A stretch of DNA of 64,000 nucleotides, from assembly GCA_963731205.1 (NCBI GenBank), contig CAVSUJ010000002.1, positions 186,001 to 250,000 on the forward strand, given 5' to 3'. A program made the translations under genes and the position numbers. The DNA comes from DATAZK01 sp963731205. GTDB taxonomy: Bacteria > Actinomycetota > Actinomycetes > Frankiales > Frankiaceae. The notes below the pieces were generated by a model that did not search any database, had not been told where the DNA came from, and saw nothing but the letters and a program-made list of their open reading frames with translations. Shown piece after piece: positions 35,348 through 43,935 of this stretch (the stretch's first letter is position 1; each line of letters starts with the position of its first letter).

Positions 35348-35533
35348 GTGCGTAGTGACCACCTGGCGTGCGCCCACTGCGGCGGCATCGTCGCTGATGG
35401 CGGCTGCTCGGTCTGCCGGGTCACCCGCGAGGAGCTCGACCGCCAGCGTTTCCAGGTTCCGGCACCGCTCGTCGCCCTGATGGTCGCGCTGGTCACGCTC
35501 ATGATCGTTTTTGCCGCGCGCCACGCTGTCTAG
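35348..35533 (+). CDS. Zinc-ribbon microprotein with one membrane helix
   Basis: 61 residues from a GTG start with GGAGG 8 bp upstream. The N-terminal half has two CxxC pairs (CAHCGG and CSVCRV), typical of a zinc ribbon. The C-terminal half (APLVALMVALVTLMIVFAARHAV) is a single membrane helix. It lies between ftsE and prfB on the opposite strand, ending 17 bp before the prfB stop. No function is known to me; location suggests a link to translation or division but does not prove it. Confidence 0.7.
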   Translation: MRSDHLACAHCGGIVADGGCSVCRVTREELDRQRFQVPAPLVALMVALVTLMIVFAARHAV

Positions 35534-35550
35534 CTGCTCTGGCTGCGGCC

Positions 35551-36645
35551 TCAGACCTCGTGGGCCCGGCGCCACCGGATCTCGGCGTCGAGGAAGCCGT
35601 CGATGTCGCCGTCGAGCACCGCACCCGTGTTGCCGGTCTCTTCCTCGGTGCGCAGGTCTTTCACCATCTGGTACGGATGCAACACGTAATTGCGGATCTG
35701 CGATCCGAAGCTCACGTCCTGCGGACCGCCGGTCAGCCGCGCGCGCTCCTCGGCAGCGTCCTGCCGGCGACGTTCGAGCAGCTTTCCGGCGAGCACCTGC
35801 ATCGCGGCCGCCTTGTTCTGCAGCTGTGACCGCTCGTTCTGGCACGTGACGACGATGCCGGTCGGCAGGTGGGTGATGCGCACCGCCGAGTCGGTCGTGT
35901 TGACGCCCTGGCCACCGGGCCCGGAGCTGCGGAAGATGTCGATCCGCAGATCCTTCTCGTCGATGTCGACCTCGTCGGTGCTTTCGACCACCGGGGTCAC
36001 CTCGACGCCGGCGAAGGACGTCTGGCGCCGCGACTGGTTGTCGAACGGGCTGATGCGCACCAGCCGGTGCACCCCGTGCTCGCTGCGCAAGGTGCCGTAC
36101 GCGAAAGGCGCTTCGACCCGGAACGTCGCGCTCTTCAGCCCCGCCTCTTCGGCGTAGGACGTGTCGAGCACCTCGGTCTTCCAGCCGTGCCGCTCCGACC
36201 AGCGCAAGTACATGCGCATCAGCATCTCGGTCCAGTCGGCCGCATCGACTCCTCCGGCGCCGGCGGACAGCTGCATGATCGCCTCGCGGGAGTCGTACTC
36301 CCCCGACATGAGCGTGCGGACCTCGAGGGAATCGACTTCCTTCTTCAGCCCCGGCAGCGACGTTTCCGCCTCGGCCGTGAGGTCGGGATCGTCGAGTTCG
36401 ACGGCGGCGAGCGCGTCATCGAGCCGGACGCGAAGCGCCTCGATCCGGGTGAGGTCGGAACGCACCCGCGAGAGCTCGCTGGTCACCTTCTGCGCTCGAG
36501 CCTGGTCACTCCAGAGGTCAGGGTCTGACGCCTGCGCCTCGAGCGCGTTCAACTCGTTGCGCAATCCCTCGACATCGAGCACCTTTTCGATGCCGGCAAG
36601 GGTCGCGTCGAGCGATTTCAGCTCGTCGGACAGGTCAGCGGACAC
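35551..36645 (-). CDS. prfB: Peptide chain release factor 2
   Basis: 364 residues. The catalytic GGQ motif is in SSGPGGQGVNTTDSAVRI, and the stop-codon recognition tripeptide SPF is in RLVRISPFDNQ, which identifies RF2 (UGA/UAA) rather than RF1. The frame is uninterrupted, with no autoregulatory programmed frameshift near codon 25 as in E. coli, as expected for actinomycetes. It releases nascent chains at UGA, which is the stop codon of most genes here. Confidence 0.96.
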   Translation of the reverse strand: MSADLSDELKSLDATLAGIEKVLDVEGLRNELNALEAQASDPDLWSDQARAQKVTSELSRVRSDLTRIEALRVRLDDALAAVELDDPDLTAEAETSLPGLKKEVDSLEVRTLMSGEYDSREAIMQLSAGAGGVDAADWTEMLMRMYLRWSERHGWKTEVLDTSYAEEAGLKSATFRVEAPFAYGTLRSEHGVHRLVRISPFDNQSRRQTSFAGVEVTPVVESTDEVDIDEKDLRIDIFRSSGPGGQGVNTTDSAVRITHLPTGIVVTCQNERSQLQNKAAAMQVLAGKLLERRRQDAAEERARLTGGPQDVSFGSQIRNYVLHPYQMVKDLRTEEETGNTGAVLDGDIDGFLDAEIRWRRAHEV

Positions 36646-36662
36646 GTTGGCGAGCGTACCGC

Positions 36663-37472
36663 TCAGCTCTTGATGTCCTTGGTCGTGAAGTACGCCCAGG
36701 ACGCCCCGAGCAGCACAACCATGTACACCAGCTGCAGCAGCAGCCCGCGTTCGACGTCACGCCAGAGCACCGGATTGCGGAACAGGTCGACGAATTTCAG
36801 CCAGTAATGCGTCGGCAGATACGGCTGGATCGAGCCCGCTGCGTCGAGCGCGTCGAGGGTGGTCGACGCGACCAGGACGGCGAATCCGCCGAGCGCGGCA
36901 CCGAGCGGGTTGTCCAGGATCGTCGACAGGAGCAGTGCGAACGAGGCGACCCCGATCATCGAGACGCCCACGTAGAGCACGGCGAACACGGTGCGCAGCA
37001 GCACCTGCGGGAAGGTCAGCGGCTCGCCGCCGGAGATCGTCGTGACCGAGCCGGAGCTCGGGAAGAGGATGACACCGGCGATGTAGCCGGAGATGGCGAC
37101 CGTCACCACGGCCGCCAGCACGAACGTCAGGATCGCGACGAGCTTGGCGGTCAGCAGCCGGCTGCGGGAAACCGGCCGGGTGAGCAGGTAGCGCAGCGTG
37201 CCGGAGTTGGCCTCGCCGGCGATCGAGTCGCCGGCGACGACGAGCACCGACAGCGGAAGCAGCGGCACCAGATCGACGGCGAGCGCCGCGGCGGCGAAGA
37301 GCGTGCCGTTGGACAGGACCTGGCTGAGCAGCGCCGGACCCTGACCCGGCGCGGGCGCGATCTTGGTGACGGCCAGGAAGATCGCCGCCGTGATCGGCAA
37401 CGCGACAAGGATCGCCAAAGAGATCCACGTGCGCGGCCGGCGCATCAGCACCGCCAGTTCGACACCGATCAC
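36663..37472 (-). CDS. ABC transporter permease (ABC-2 type)
   Basis: 269 residues from a GTG whose codon overlaps the ATPase stop (GTGA). About six TM segments. The NSGTLRYLLTRPVSRSRLLTAK segment after TM2 is the coupling-helix region of ABC-2/NosY-like permeases. It pairs with the ATPase gene to form an exporter, possibly for a peptide, lipid or drug. It lies 17 bp upstream of prfB on the same strand. Confidence 0.85.
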   Translation of the reverse strand: MIGVELAVLMRRPRTWISLAILVALPITAAIFLAVTKIAPAPGQGPALLSQVLSNGTLFAAAALAVDLVPLLPLSVLVVAGDSIAGEANSGTLRYLLTRPVSRSRLLTAKLVAILTFVLAAVVTVAISGYIAGVILFPSSGSVTTISGGEPLTFPQVLLRTVFAVLYVGVSMIGVASFALLLSTILDNPLGAALGGFAVLVASTTLDALDAAGSIQPYLPTHYWLKFVDLFRNPVLWRDVERGLLLQLVYMVVLLGASWAYFTTKDIKS

Positions 37473-38365
37473 GCGAAGACGCTCGCTTGCGTCGAGGCCA
37501 GGAAGACGTCTTCCAGCGAACGTCGCTCGATGTGCAGCTCCGTCACCCGGACGCCGGCCTGCACCAGCGAGGAGTTGACGTATTCGGGGGTGTTGCTGCG
37601 CACGACGATCAGATCGCCGTCGGCGTGGACCACCGACCCACCGAGCACCTCGGCGGCCTTCGCGAGGTCGGGGGTGTGGACGCGGACGTTTCCGGTGGGC
37701 GTCCGCAGCGCGGCGAGGTCGTCCTGCACCATCATCCTGCCGCCGCTGATCACCCCGACCCGGGTGCACAGTGCTTCGATTTCGGTGAGCTGATGGGACG
37801 ACAGGAAGACGGTCGTACCGGCCTCGTTGAGCTCGATGAGCAGCTTGCGGACCTCGAGGATCCCCTGCGGGTCGAGGCCGTTGGTGGGCTCGTCCAGGAC
37901 CAGCAGTTCGGGCTTGCGCAGCAGCGCGGCGGCCAGCCCGAGGCGCTGCTTCATGCCCAGCGAATACGCCTTCACCGGCCGCTCGTCGACGTTGGTCATC
38001 CCGACCCGCTCGAGCGCTTCGGCGACGCGATTGGCCCGGTTGCGCCGGCCACCACCGGGGCCGGCCGCATCGCGAAGGGTGAGGTTGCGCCGCCCGGAAA
38101 GGTTGGGCCAGAACGCCGGCGACTCGATGATCGCGCCGACCCGCTCCAGCGCCGAACGGGCATGCTTGGGCACCGATTCGCCGATCAGCTCGATGCGGCC
38201 GCTGGAGGCGAAGACCAGCCCGAGCAACATGCGGACGGTGGTCGACTTCCCCGAGCCGTTGGGCCCGAGGAAGCCATAGCGGTCGCCGGGACGCACGTCG
38301 AGGTTGAGGTCATGGACGACGGTGATCTTCCCGTAGCGCTTGGTCAGGCCTTCGGTGCGAATCAC
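37469..38365 (-). CDS. ABC transporter ATP-binding protein
   Basis: 298 residues, single NBD: GLTKRYGKITVVHDLNL, Walker A GPNGSGKST, signature near AYSLGMKQRLGLAAALL, Walker B LLVLDEPTNGLDP and H-loop LSSHQLTE. The C-terminal 80 residues are the usual DUF4162-like extension of drug- or bacteriocin-type exporters. It partners the permease encoded immediately after it and overlaps the LolA-like gene by 4 bp. Confidence 0.92.
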   Translation of the reverse strand: MIRTEGLTKRYGKITVVHDLNLDVRPGDRYGFLGPNGSGKSTTVRMLLGLVFASSGRIELIGESVPKHARSALERVGAIIESPAFWPNLSGRRNLTLRDAAGPGGGRRNRANRVAEALERVGMTNVDERPVKAYSLGMKQRLGLAAALLRKPELLVLDEPTNGLDPQGILEVRKLLIELNEAGTTVFLSSHQLTEIEALCTRVGVISGGRMMVQDDLAALRTPTGNVRVHTPDLAKAAEVLGGSVVHADGDLIVVRSNTPEYVNSSLVQAGVRVTELHIERRSLEDVFLASTQASVFA

Positions 38366-39531
38366 GGGATCTGCTTCGCGGGATGGCGTACCAAATCGAG
38401 GGCCATGCGTTCGATCTGATCACGGGTCACGGTGCCGAGCAGCACGTAACCATTGGTGTTGGTGGCGAACACCAATCCCGTGACCAGCGGGGTTTCGATC
38501 AGTGACCCCACGCCGAACGCACCTTTCACGGGCGGGCGGCCCGGCGAGTCGATCTGCCCGCGCAGCGCCCCGGCGGCCTGCGGGTCGAGAGCGGTCACGG
38601 CGACGATCGACGGTCCGGTGCCGTAGGTGGCGATCAGCGGGCTCGGCTTGCTGCGCTGGTCAAGCCCGCCGAGCTTGGCCGGCAGGCTGAAGGTCGCCGC
38701 TGCGCTTTCGGGGGCACCGGGCTCGGTGTTCTCCACGATGGCCGTCTTGTCCTTGTACGGGTCGAACTTCAGCACCGACGGGTTCGGCGCCGCGAAGTGG
38801 ATGTCCAGGAAGGAGGAGCTGAATGCGCGCCCGCCGCTGATCGAGCGCACCTCGACCGACAGCGGCAGCCCGTTGTCCTGATCGACCCACACCGTGACCT
38901 GGGCGATCGTCGAGCGCGAATCGTTGGGCTTCCAGGTCATCGCGAGGACGGTGTGGCCGGCGATGCGCCGGGCACCCGCGGGATGCAAGTCGGCCGGCTT
39001 GGCCTGGGCGAGCAGGCGGCGGGCGAGGTTGCCGGGCAGTGCGTCCTGCGGGCCCGGGAGCGGGATCTGAGGCTTGCCGGCGGTGAGCACCGCGATGCGG
39101 TGGTCGGAGTCCCACGTCCAGATCTGATCGCCGGTGCGGTAGACGTCGCTCTCGGCCGCGAAAGTGACCCGGTCGACCCGGTATTGCGTCGGTCCGTCCC
39201 ACCAGGCCCGCAGCCGGTTGGTCCCCGACAGCTCCTCGGTGACGTCGGTGCCGACGCCGAGGTCGGGGATCTGCAGCGCGCCCGACGCCGACGCCAGCCC
39301 GGTGTACTTGACCTGCTCGGACGCCAGCACCTCCGCGAGCAGCGTCGCCACCGGGATCTTCTTTGCCGAGACCGGGATCGCTCCGACGATCGCCGGGAGG
39401 CTGACGAGGACGGCCATCGCGACGCCGACAGTCACGTAGCGGCGAGGTGCACCGGGGCGGTGCATCGGGCCGTCGCGCCACCATCGGCGCACGCGCGAGC
39501 CGACGTGCTCACCATCGGCGCTCGGACCCAC
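38362..39531 (-). CDS. Membrane-anchored LolA/RseB-like protein
   Basis: 389 residues. One membrane helix near residues 31-52 (YVTVGVAMAVLVSLPAIVGAI), then an extracellular domain like LolA/RseB (DUF2092-type): RLRAWWDGPTQYRVDRV, DVYRTGDQIWTWDSDHRIAVL and TVWVDQDNGLPLSVEVRS. It may sense or carry a lipid for the ABC exporter encoded next in the same operon. In some actinomycetes such proteins adjoin ABC-2 transporters, which supports the link. An internal start at MHRPGAPRR is possible. Confidence 0.75.
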   Translation of the reverse strand: MGPSADGEHVGSRVRRWWRDGPMHRPGAPRRYVTVGVAMAVLVSLPAIVGAIPVSAKKIPVATLLAEVLASEQVKYTGLASASGALQIPDLGVGTDVTEELSGTNRLRAWWDGPTQYRVDRVTFAAESDVYRTGDQIWTWDSDHRIAVLTAGKPQIPLPGPQDALPGNLARRLLAQAKPADLHPAGARRIAGHTVLAMTWKPNDSRSTIAQVTVWVDQDNGLPLSVEVRSISGGRAFSSSFLDIHFAAPNPSVLKFDPYKDKTAIVENTEPGAPESAAATFSLPAKLGGLDQRSKPSPLIATYGTGPSIVAVTALDPQAAGALRGQIDSPGRPPVKGAFGVGSLIETPLVTGLVFATNTNGYVLLGTVTRDQIERMALDLVRHPAKQIP

Positions 39532-39622
39532 GGGCTCAGGCTAGAGGCCTTCCCTGGTGAACGCTGTGAGCCACGAGGGCCGGGCGGCCGGCGTGCGGCG
39601 CCGTCGTGGGATGCTCGCGCGC

Positions 39623-40894
39623 ATGCCGGGCCAGCCCACCGACGTCTACGAGCACATCCGGCCCGGGGCGAATGTCGTCCTCGGCCCGGGGATCGGCGAG
39701 CCCGATACCGTCCTCGCGGCGATCGACACCCGGCCCGGCGGCTGGGACGACGTGCGGCTGCACCAGATGCTGGCGATCCGGCCGCGCCGCTACCACGCCG
39801 GTGAGGTGCCGGGGCTGCGCCACGTCTCGTACTTCCTGTCGGCAACCACGCGGGAGGCTTACCGCAACGGCACCTGCGACCTGGTCCCGAACAACTTCAG
39901 CGACGTCCCGCGAATCCTGCGCCAGACCGTCCGACCCGATCTGATCGTCACCGCCGCGTCCCCGCCCGACCGCCACGGCTACTTCTCACTCGGGTGCACC
40001 GCGGGGTACGTCGCGTCATTCCTCGGCGAGGTGCCGTTCTTCGTCGAGGTCAACGATCAGATGCCGCGCACCTTCGGTGCCAACCAGCTGCACATGAGCG
40101 ACGTCGTCGGCTGGTGTGAGACGTCAGCACCGCTCAACGAGATGCCGGCCCCGCTGACCGACGAGCGCGATCGCACGATTGCCGGGCTGGTCGCCGAGCG
40201 GATCGAGAACGGTTCGACGCTGCAGGTAGGGATCGGCGGCGTGCCGGATCTCGTCCTCGCTGCGTTACGCGATCACCGCGAGCTCGGCGTGCACACCGAG
40301 CTGCTCGGCACCGGGGTTGTCGACCTGGTCGAGGCCGGCGTCATCACGGGAACCCGCAAGGCCACGCACCGCAACAAGATCATCACGACCGTCGCGCACG
40401 GATCGCAGCGGCTGTATGACTTCGTCGCCGACAATCCGGGCGTCGAGTTCCACCCCGTGGACTACACCAACAGCCCGGCCGTCATCGCCCGCGAGCCGAG
40501 GATGGTGTCGATCAACGCCAGCCTCGAGGTCGATTTCCTCGGCCAGTGCGCGTCGGAATCTCTGGGCAGCCACTACCTCTCATCCTCAGGCGGGCAAGGA
40601 GATTTCGCCCGCGGCGCCGTCGCTTCCGAGCACGGTTCGGCGTTCATCGTGCTGCACTCGACGGCCAGGGACGACGAGGTCTCGCGGATCGTTCCGCAGC
40701 TGAGTCCCGGCGCTGCCGTCACGACGTTCAAGAACATCGTCGACCACGTCGTCACCGAGTACGGCGTCGCTGAACTACGTGGCGTGCCGATCGCCGAGCG
40801 GGCGCGGCGGCTCATCGCGATCGCGCATCCACGCTTCCGCGACGAGCTCAGCGCGCAGGCGTATGCGCTCGGCTTCCTGCCCCTACGCCGCTGA
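39623..40894 (+). CDS. Acetyl-CoA hydrolase / 4-hydroxybutyrate CoA-transferase family protein
   Basis: 423 residues from ATG 39623; in-frame ATGs at 39611 and 39557 would lengthen it. Two-domain CoA-transferase: DVYEHIRPGANVVLGPGIGEP at the start, TLQVGIGGVPDLVLAAL and LGVHTELLGTGVVDL in the middle, and VDFLGQCASESLG plus GGQGDFARGAVASE at the end, as in the AcCoA hydrolase/transferase C-terminal domain. It should move CoA between short-chain acids through an enzyme-glutamyl intermediate. Monocistronic, convergent with the PhoH-type gene. Confidence 0.88.
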   Translation: MPGQPTDVYEHIRPGANVVLGPGIGEPDTVLAAIDTRPGGWDDVRLHQMLAIRPRRYHAGEVPGLRHVSYFLSATTREAYRNGTCDLVPNNFSDVPRILRQTVRPDLIVTAASPPDRHGYFSLGCTAGYVASFLGEVPFFVEVNDQMPRTFGANQLHMSDVVGWCETSAPLNEMPAPLTDERDRTIAGLVAERIENGSTLQVGIGGVPDLVLAALRDHRELGVHTELLGTGVVDLVEAGVITGTRKATHRNKIITTVAHGSQRLYDFVADNPGVEFHPVDYTNSPAVIAREPRMVSINASLEVDFLGQCASESLGSHYLSSSGGQGDFARGAVASEHGSAFIVLHSTARDDEVSRIVPQLSPGAAVTTFKNIVDHVVTEYGVAELRGVPIAERARRLIAIAHPRFRDELSAQAYALGFLPLRR

Positions 40895-40904
40895 GCGGCC
40901 GGCT

Positions 40905-42233
40905 CTAGAAGTCGGTGGCCTCCTCGAGCAGCCGGCTGGCGAGGGCCGCGACCGGTGAGCGTTCGGCGCGGGTGAGCGTCACGTGGCCGAAGAGCGGATG
41001 GCCACGCAGCCCGTCGACCACCGACGCGATGCCGTCGTGGCGGCCGACATGCAGGTTGTCGCGTTGCGCGATGTCCCAGCAGCAGACGGCGCGGCTGTCG
41101 GCGGCGAGCCTGGAGAGGGCGGCGAGCAGGACGGTGCGCTCGATGTTCTGGACCTCGTCGATGATCACCCAGGCACCGGTGAGGGTGCGGCCGCGGATGT
41201 GGGTGAGCGGGGCGATCTCGATCAGCCCGCGCGCCTTGATCTCGGCGATGACCTCGCGGTGGGCGAACGATTCGAGCGCGTCCATCACCGCGAGCGCCCA
41301 GGGCTCCATCTTCTCGTCCTGGCTGCCGGGCAGGTAGCCGAGGTCCTGGCCGCCGACCGCGTAGAGCGGCCGGAAGACGATGATCTTGCGGTGGGTACGG
41401 CGCTCGAGCACCGCTTCCAGCCCGGCGGCGATCGCCAGGACGGTCTTGCCGGTGCCGGCCGGGCCGCCGAGGCTGACGACGCCGACGCTCGGGTCGGCCA
41501 GCAGATCGAGGGCGATGCGCTGCTCGGCGCTGCGGCCGGTGACCCCGAACAGGGAGCGGTCGGGTGGCACGAGGTGCACCCGCTTGTCGGCGCCGAGGCG
41601 GGCGAGGGCGCTCTGGCTGCCGGCGGAGAGCACCAGCCCGGTGTTGACCGGCAGATCGCGTACCTCCTCGAGATCATCGGCGGCGTCGAGGCTCCGTAAT
41701 TCGAAGAGGTCGTCGACGGTGTGGCTGGCGACGTCGAGCTCGACGAGCCCGGTCCATCCCGCGTCGACGGCCTGGCGGCGCCGGTAGTCCTGCGCGGCGA
41801 TGCCGGCGACCGAGGCATTCAGGCGCAGCGGGAGATCCTTGCTGACCAGCACGACGTCCATGCCCTCGGCAGCCAGATTCGCGGCGACGGCCAGGATCCG
41901 GCTGTCGCTCGTGTCGCGACGCAGGCCGGCGGGGAGGGCTGCGAGGTCGCGATGGTTCATCTCGACGCGAAGAGTGCCCCCGGCGTCGTTGACCGGGACG
42001 GCCTCGGTGAGCCGGCCGTGCTCGACGCGGAGTTCTTCCAGGCGCTGCAACACATGGCGCGCGGCCCAGCCGAGCTCAGGGTGATGACGCTTGGCCTCCA
42101 ATTCGCTGATCACGGGCAGGGGCAGCACCAGGTCGTGCTCCTCGAAGGCGCGAAGCGCCGCCGGGTCGGAGAGCAGGACGCTGGTGTCGAGCACGTACGT
42201 CATAGCTGAGGTTCGAGCAGTCAGAGCGGTCAC
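40905..42233 (-). CDS. PhoH-family ATPase with N-terminal PIN domain
   Basis: 442 residues. N-terminal PIN nuclease fold (TYVLDTSVLLSDPAAL, LPLPVISELEAKRHH, DSRILAVAANLA) and C-terminal PhoH ATPase (Walker A GGPAGTGKTVLA, Walker B GAWVIIDEVQN, then LSRLAADSRAVCCWD). This PhoH2 architecture gives sequence-specific RNA unwinding and cleavage in mycobacteria. It lies near no antitoxin gene here. The 192 bp upstream, to 42425, contain no supported gene. Confidence 0.92.
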   Translation of the reverse strand: MTALTARTSAMTYVLDTSVLLSDPAALRAFEEHDLVLPLPVISELEAKRHHPELGWAARHVLQRLEELRVEHGRLTEAVPVNDAGGTLRVEMNHRDLAALPAGLRRDTSDSRILAVAANLAAEGMDVVLVSKDLPLRLNASVAGIAAQDYRRRQAVDAGWTGLVELDVASHTVDDLFELRSLDAADDLEEVRDLPVNTGLVLSAGSQSALARLGADKRVHLVPPDRSLFGVTGRSAEQRIALDLLADPSVGVVSLGGPAGTGKTVLAIAAGLEAVLERRTHRKIIVFRPLYAVGGQDLGYLPGSQDEKMEPWALAVMDALESFAHREVIAEIKARGLIEIAPLTHIRGRTLTGAWVIIDEVQNIERTVLLAALSRLAADSRAVCCWDIAQRDNLHVGRHDGIASVVDGLRGHPLFGHVTLTRAERSPVAALASRLLEEATDF

Positions 42234-42425
42234 GGGTCGCCTTCTGGTTCTTGGAGCCGGGGACAGGGCGCGTCTGCTCTCCCGCTCAAGGCGGCGGCCG
42301 CGCGCGCACGCGACGCTCTCGAAGTCGATCTCCCGGTGTGCCCACCACGAATGACGTTAAGTCCGCGAATGGCTTGCGGCGTGCAGGCGCGCGTGAACTT
42401 CACGTGACGGAAAGGCGATGTTGGT

Positions 42426-42848
42426 CTAGGTGCCCAACCGGACGCTGGAGGCCCGCGAGGTGGCCGTGACGGCCACCGGACCGACGCCGAGAAAGCTCAC
42501 GAACGGCAGGTTGACGCCGCGATGACCGGTGACGACGACGGTGTCCCCATCGGGCCCGTGCTCGACGCTCGCCTGCAGGTCGTGGTCCTGGGCGTACGTC
42601 GCGACAGCCTCCTGGACCTGCGCCAGCGGGAGGCGGGCGCCGGCCCCGTTCGCGTAGACGGTCGCTTTGCTGACGGACTGCGCCGCCGCGACGGAGGCGC
42701 CGTCGGCTTCCGACGCGAGGCTGCGGCGGGCGAGGAACACGGCCGACGCGTCGACGACCACCACGACGAGCATGAGGGCGATCGCGACGCAGCCGAGCGT
42801 CAGCAGCAGGATGGTGCCGTCGTCGTCACGCCTTGGGCGTGGGGTCAT
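42426..42848 (-). CDS. TadG-like pilus assembly protein
   Basis: 140 residues. An N-terminal hydrophobic helix (ILLLTLGCVAIALMLVVVVVDASAVFLARR) is followed by LASEADGASVAAAQ, the TadG-like N-terminal pattern (PF13400-type), then a short extracytoplasmic domain. It is the last gene of the tad operon, overlapping the preceding TadE-like gene by 4 bp. Probably a minor pilin-like or anchoring component. Confidence 0.75.
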   Translation of the reverse strand: MTPRPRRDDDGTILLLTLGCVAIALMLVVVVVDASAVFLARRSLASEADGASVAAAQSVSKATVYANGAGARLPLAQVQEAVATYAQDHDLQASVEHGPDGDTVVVTGHRGVNLPFVSFLGVGPVAVTATSRASSVRLGT

Positions 42849-43300
42849 CCGCGGGCCGTCCGGTAGCTGTCGACGGCGACGGCGTACTGGCCGTTGACCG
42901 TCAGGGAGCCGCCGAGCGGAAGGGCAGCTTGCGTACGCACGCAGACGACGAACCGGGCGCCGGGTTGCAGGCTCGCTCCACCATCGGCGGCTGAGCCGCA
43001 GCCGGCGCCGGCTGGCACGTAGGTCAGCGAAACCGCTGCCGTGACGCCCTGGCTGCTGAGTGCGAGCCGGGCGGCGTAGGCGGCTCTGGTGGCAGCGGCA
43101 CTGGTGCTCGGCGCGGTGGCGTAGGCGCGTCCGGCTTCGCGCGCTGCCTGGGTGACCGCGAACGCGGCGCGCTGCACCGAAAACACCGACAGCAGAAGGT
43201 AAATCAGCGGTACGAGCAGGAGAACGGCGAGGCCCACGAACTCGATCAGCGCGCTGCCCTCCTCGTCCTGAGTGGGCTCTCTCAGGCCGCTGCTTCTCAT
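42845..43300 (-). CDS. TadE-like minor pilin
   Basis: 151 residues. TadE signature: EGSALIEFVGLAVLLLVPLIYLLLSVF with a Glu at the fifth position of the processed helix, then RAAFAVTQAAREAGRAYATAP. The preceding short leader would be removed by a TadV-type peptidase not found in this window. Overlaps both neighbouring genes by 4 bp. Confidence 0.85.
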   Translation of the reverse strand: MRSSGLREPTQDEEGSALIEFVGLAVLLLVPLIYLLLSVFSVQRAAFAVTQAAREAGRAYATAPSTSAAATRAAYAARLALSSQGVTAAVSLTYVPAGAGCGSAADGGASLQPGARFVVCVRTQAALPLGGSLTVNGQYAVAVDSYRTARG

Positions 43301-43695
43301 TGCGCTGATTCCTTGAGCGAGCGGCCCGTCACGGAGACGTGGATCGGGCCGACCGGAAGGAAGGCGAGGTGCAGCTGGGCGTCGCAGGTGACCTCGGTGA
43401 CCCTCATTCCGTCGGGCCCGGCGGTCTCCTGCGCGCGACAGGTCATGCCTGACGCGAGCCCCGGGACGCTGCGCTGCGCAAGGTCCTTGGCGACGGAAGC
43501 GCCGGAGCTGACCGGCACGCCGAGCGAGGCCGCGTGGCGAGCTCCTTCGGCCGCGTCAGCAGCGAGCACGTTGCGGGCGTGCAGCACGAGGCCGACCTGA
43601 AGCACGCCGAAGGCAACGAAGAGCAGCAGGGCGCCGACGAGCACGAACTCGACGACTGCCGCGCCCGCGTCGTCCCGGATTCGCGGCGTCATCAA
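43297..43695 (-). CDS. TadE-like minor pilin
   Basis: 132 residues. Same architecture as its neighbour: DAGAAVVEFVLVGALLLFVAFGVLQVGLVLHARNVLAADAAEGARHAA. A second TadE-like copy after the first is common in actinobacterial tad loci. Its start overlaps the Flp-like gene end by 4 bp. Confidence 0.85.
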   Translation of the reverse strand: MMTPRIRDDAGAAVVEFVLVGALLLFVAFGVLQVGLVLHARNVLAADAAEGARHAASLGVPVSSGASVAKDLAQRSVPGLASGMTCRAQETAGPDGMRVTEVTCDAQLHLAFLPVGPIHVSVTGRSLKESAQ

Positions 43696-43883
43696 CCCGT
43701 GATGGAGGAGATCGCGTGGGTGAAGGCGTCGGTCAGCTTGGGCGCGGCGATGGCGAGGAGCGCGGCGACGAGGGCTGCCGTCATCACCGTGACCATGACC
43801 CAGCCGGGCACGTCGCCCGTCTCGTCGGAACGAGCGAAGCGGCGACCGAGGTCACGCATCTTGAGCAGGGTGCGTTGAAACAT
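43692..43883 (-). CDS. Flp-like pilin (DUF4244 type)
   Basis: 63 residues. A basic N-terminal leader (MRDLGRRFARSDETGDVPG) is followed by a 25-residue hydrophobic helix and a short polar tail, the layout of a Flp/DUF4244 major pilin. Processing would occur near the DETGDVPG boundary. The short gene is typical of Flp pilins, which polymerise into bundle-forming pili. Confidence 0.75.
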   Translation of the reverse strand: MFQRTLLKMRDLGRRFARSDETGDVPGWVMVTVMTAALVAALLAIAAPKLTDAFTHAISSITG

Positions 43884-43935
43884 GAGCGGTCCTCCGGGCT
43901 GGGCTGGGCGGGGCGGGGAAAAGACTTGCTGGGGC

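Noticed and set aside
35551..36645. Autoregulatory programmed frameshift in prfB
   Set aside because: The prfB frame is continuous from its ATG with no internal UGA near codon 25.
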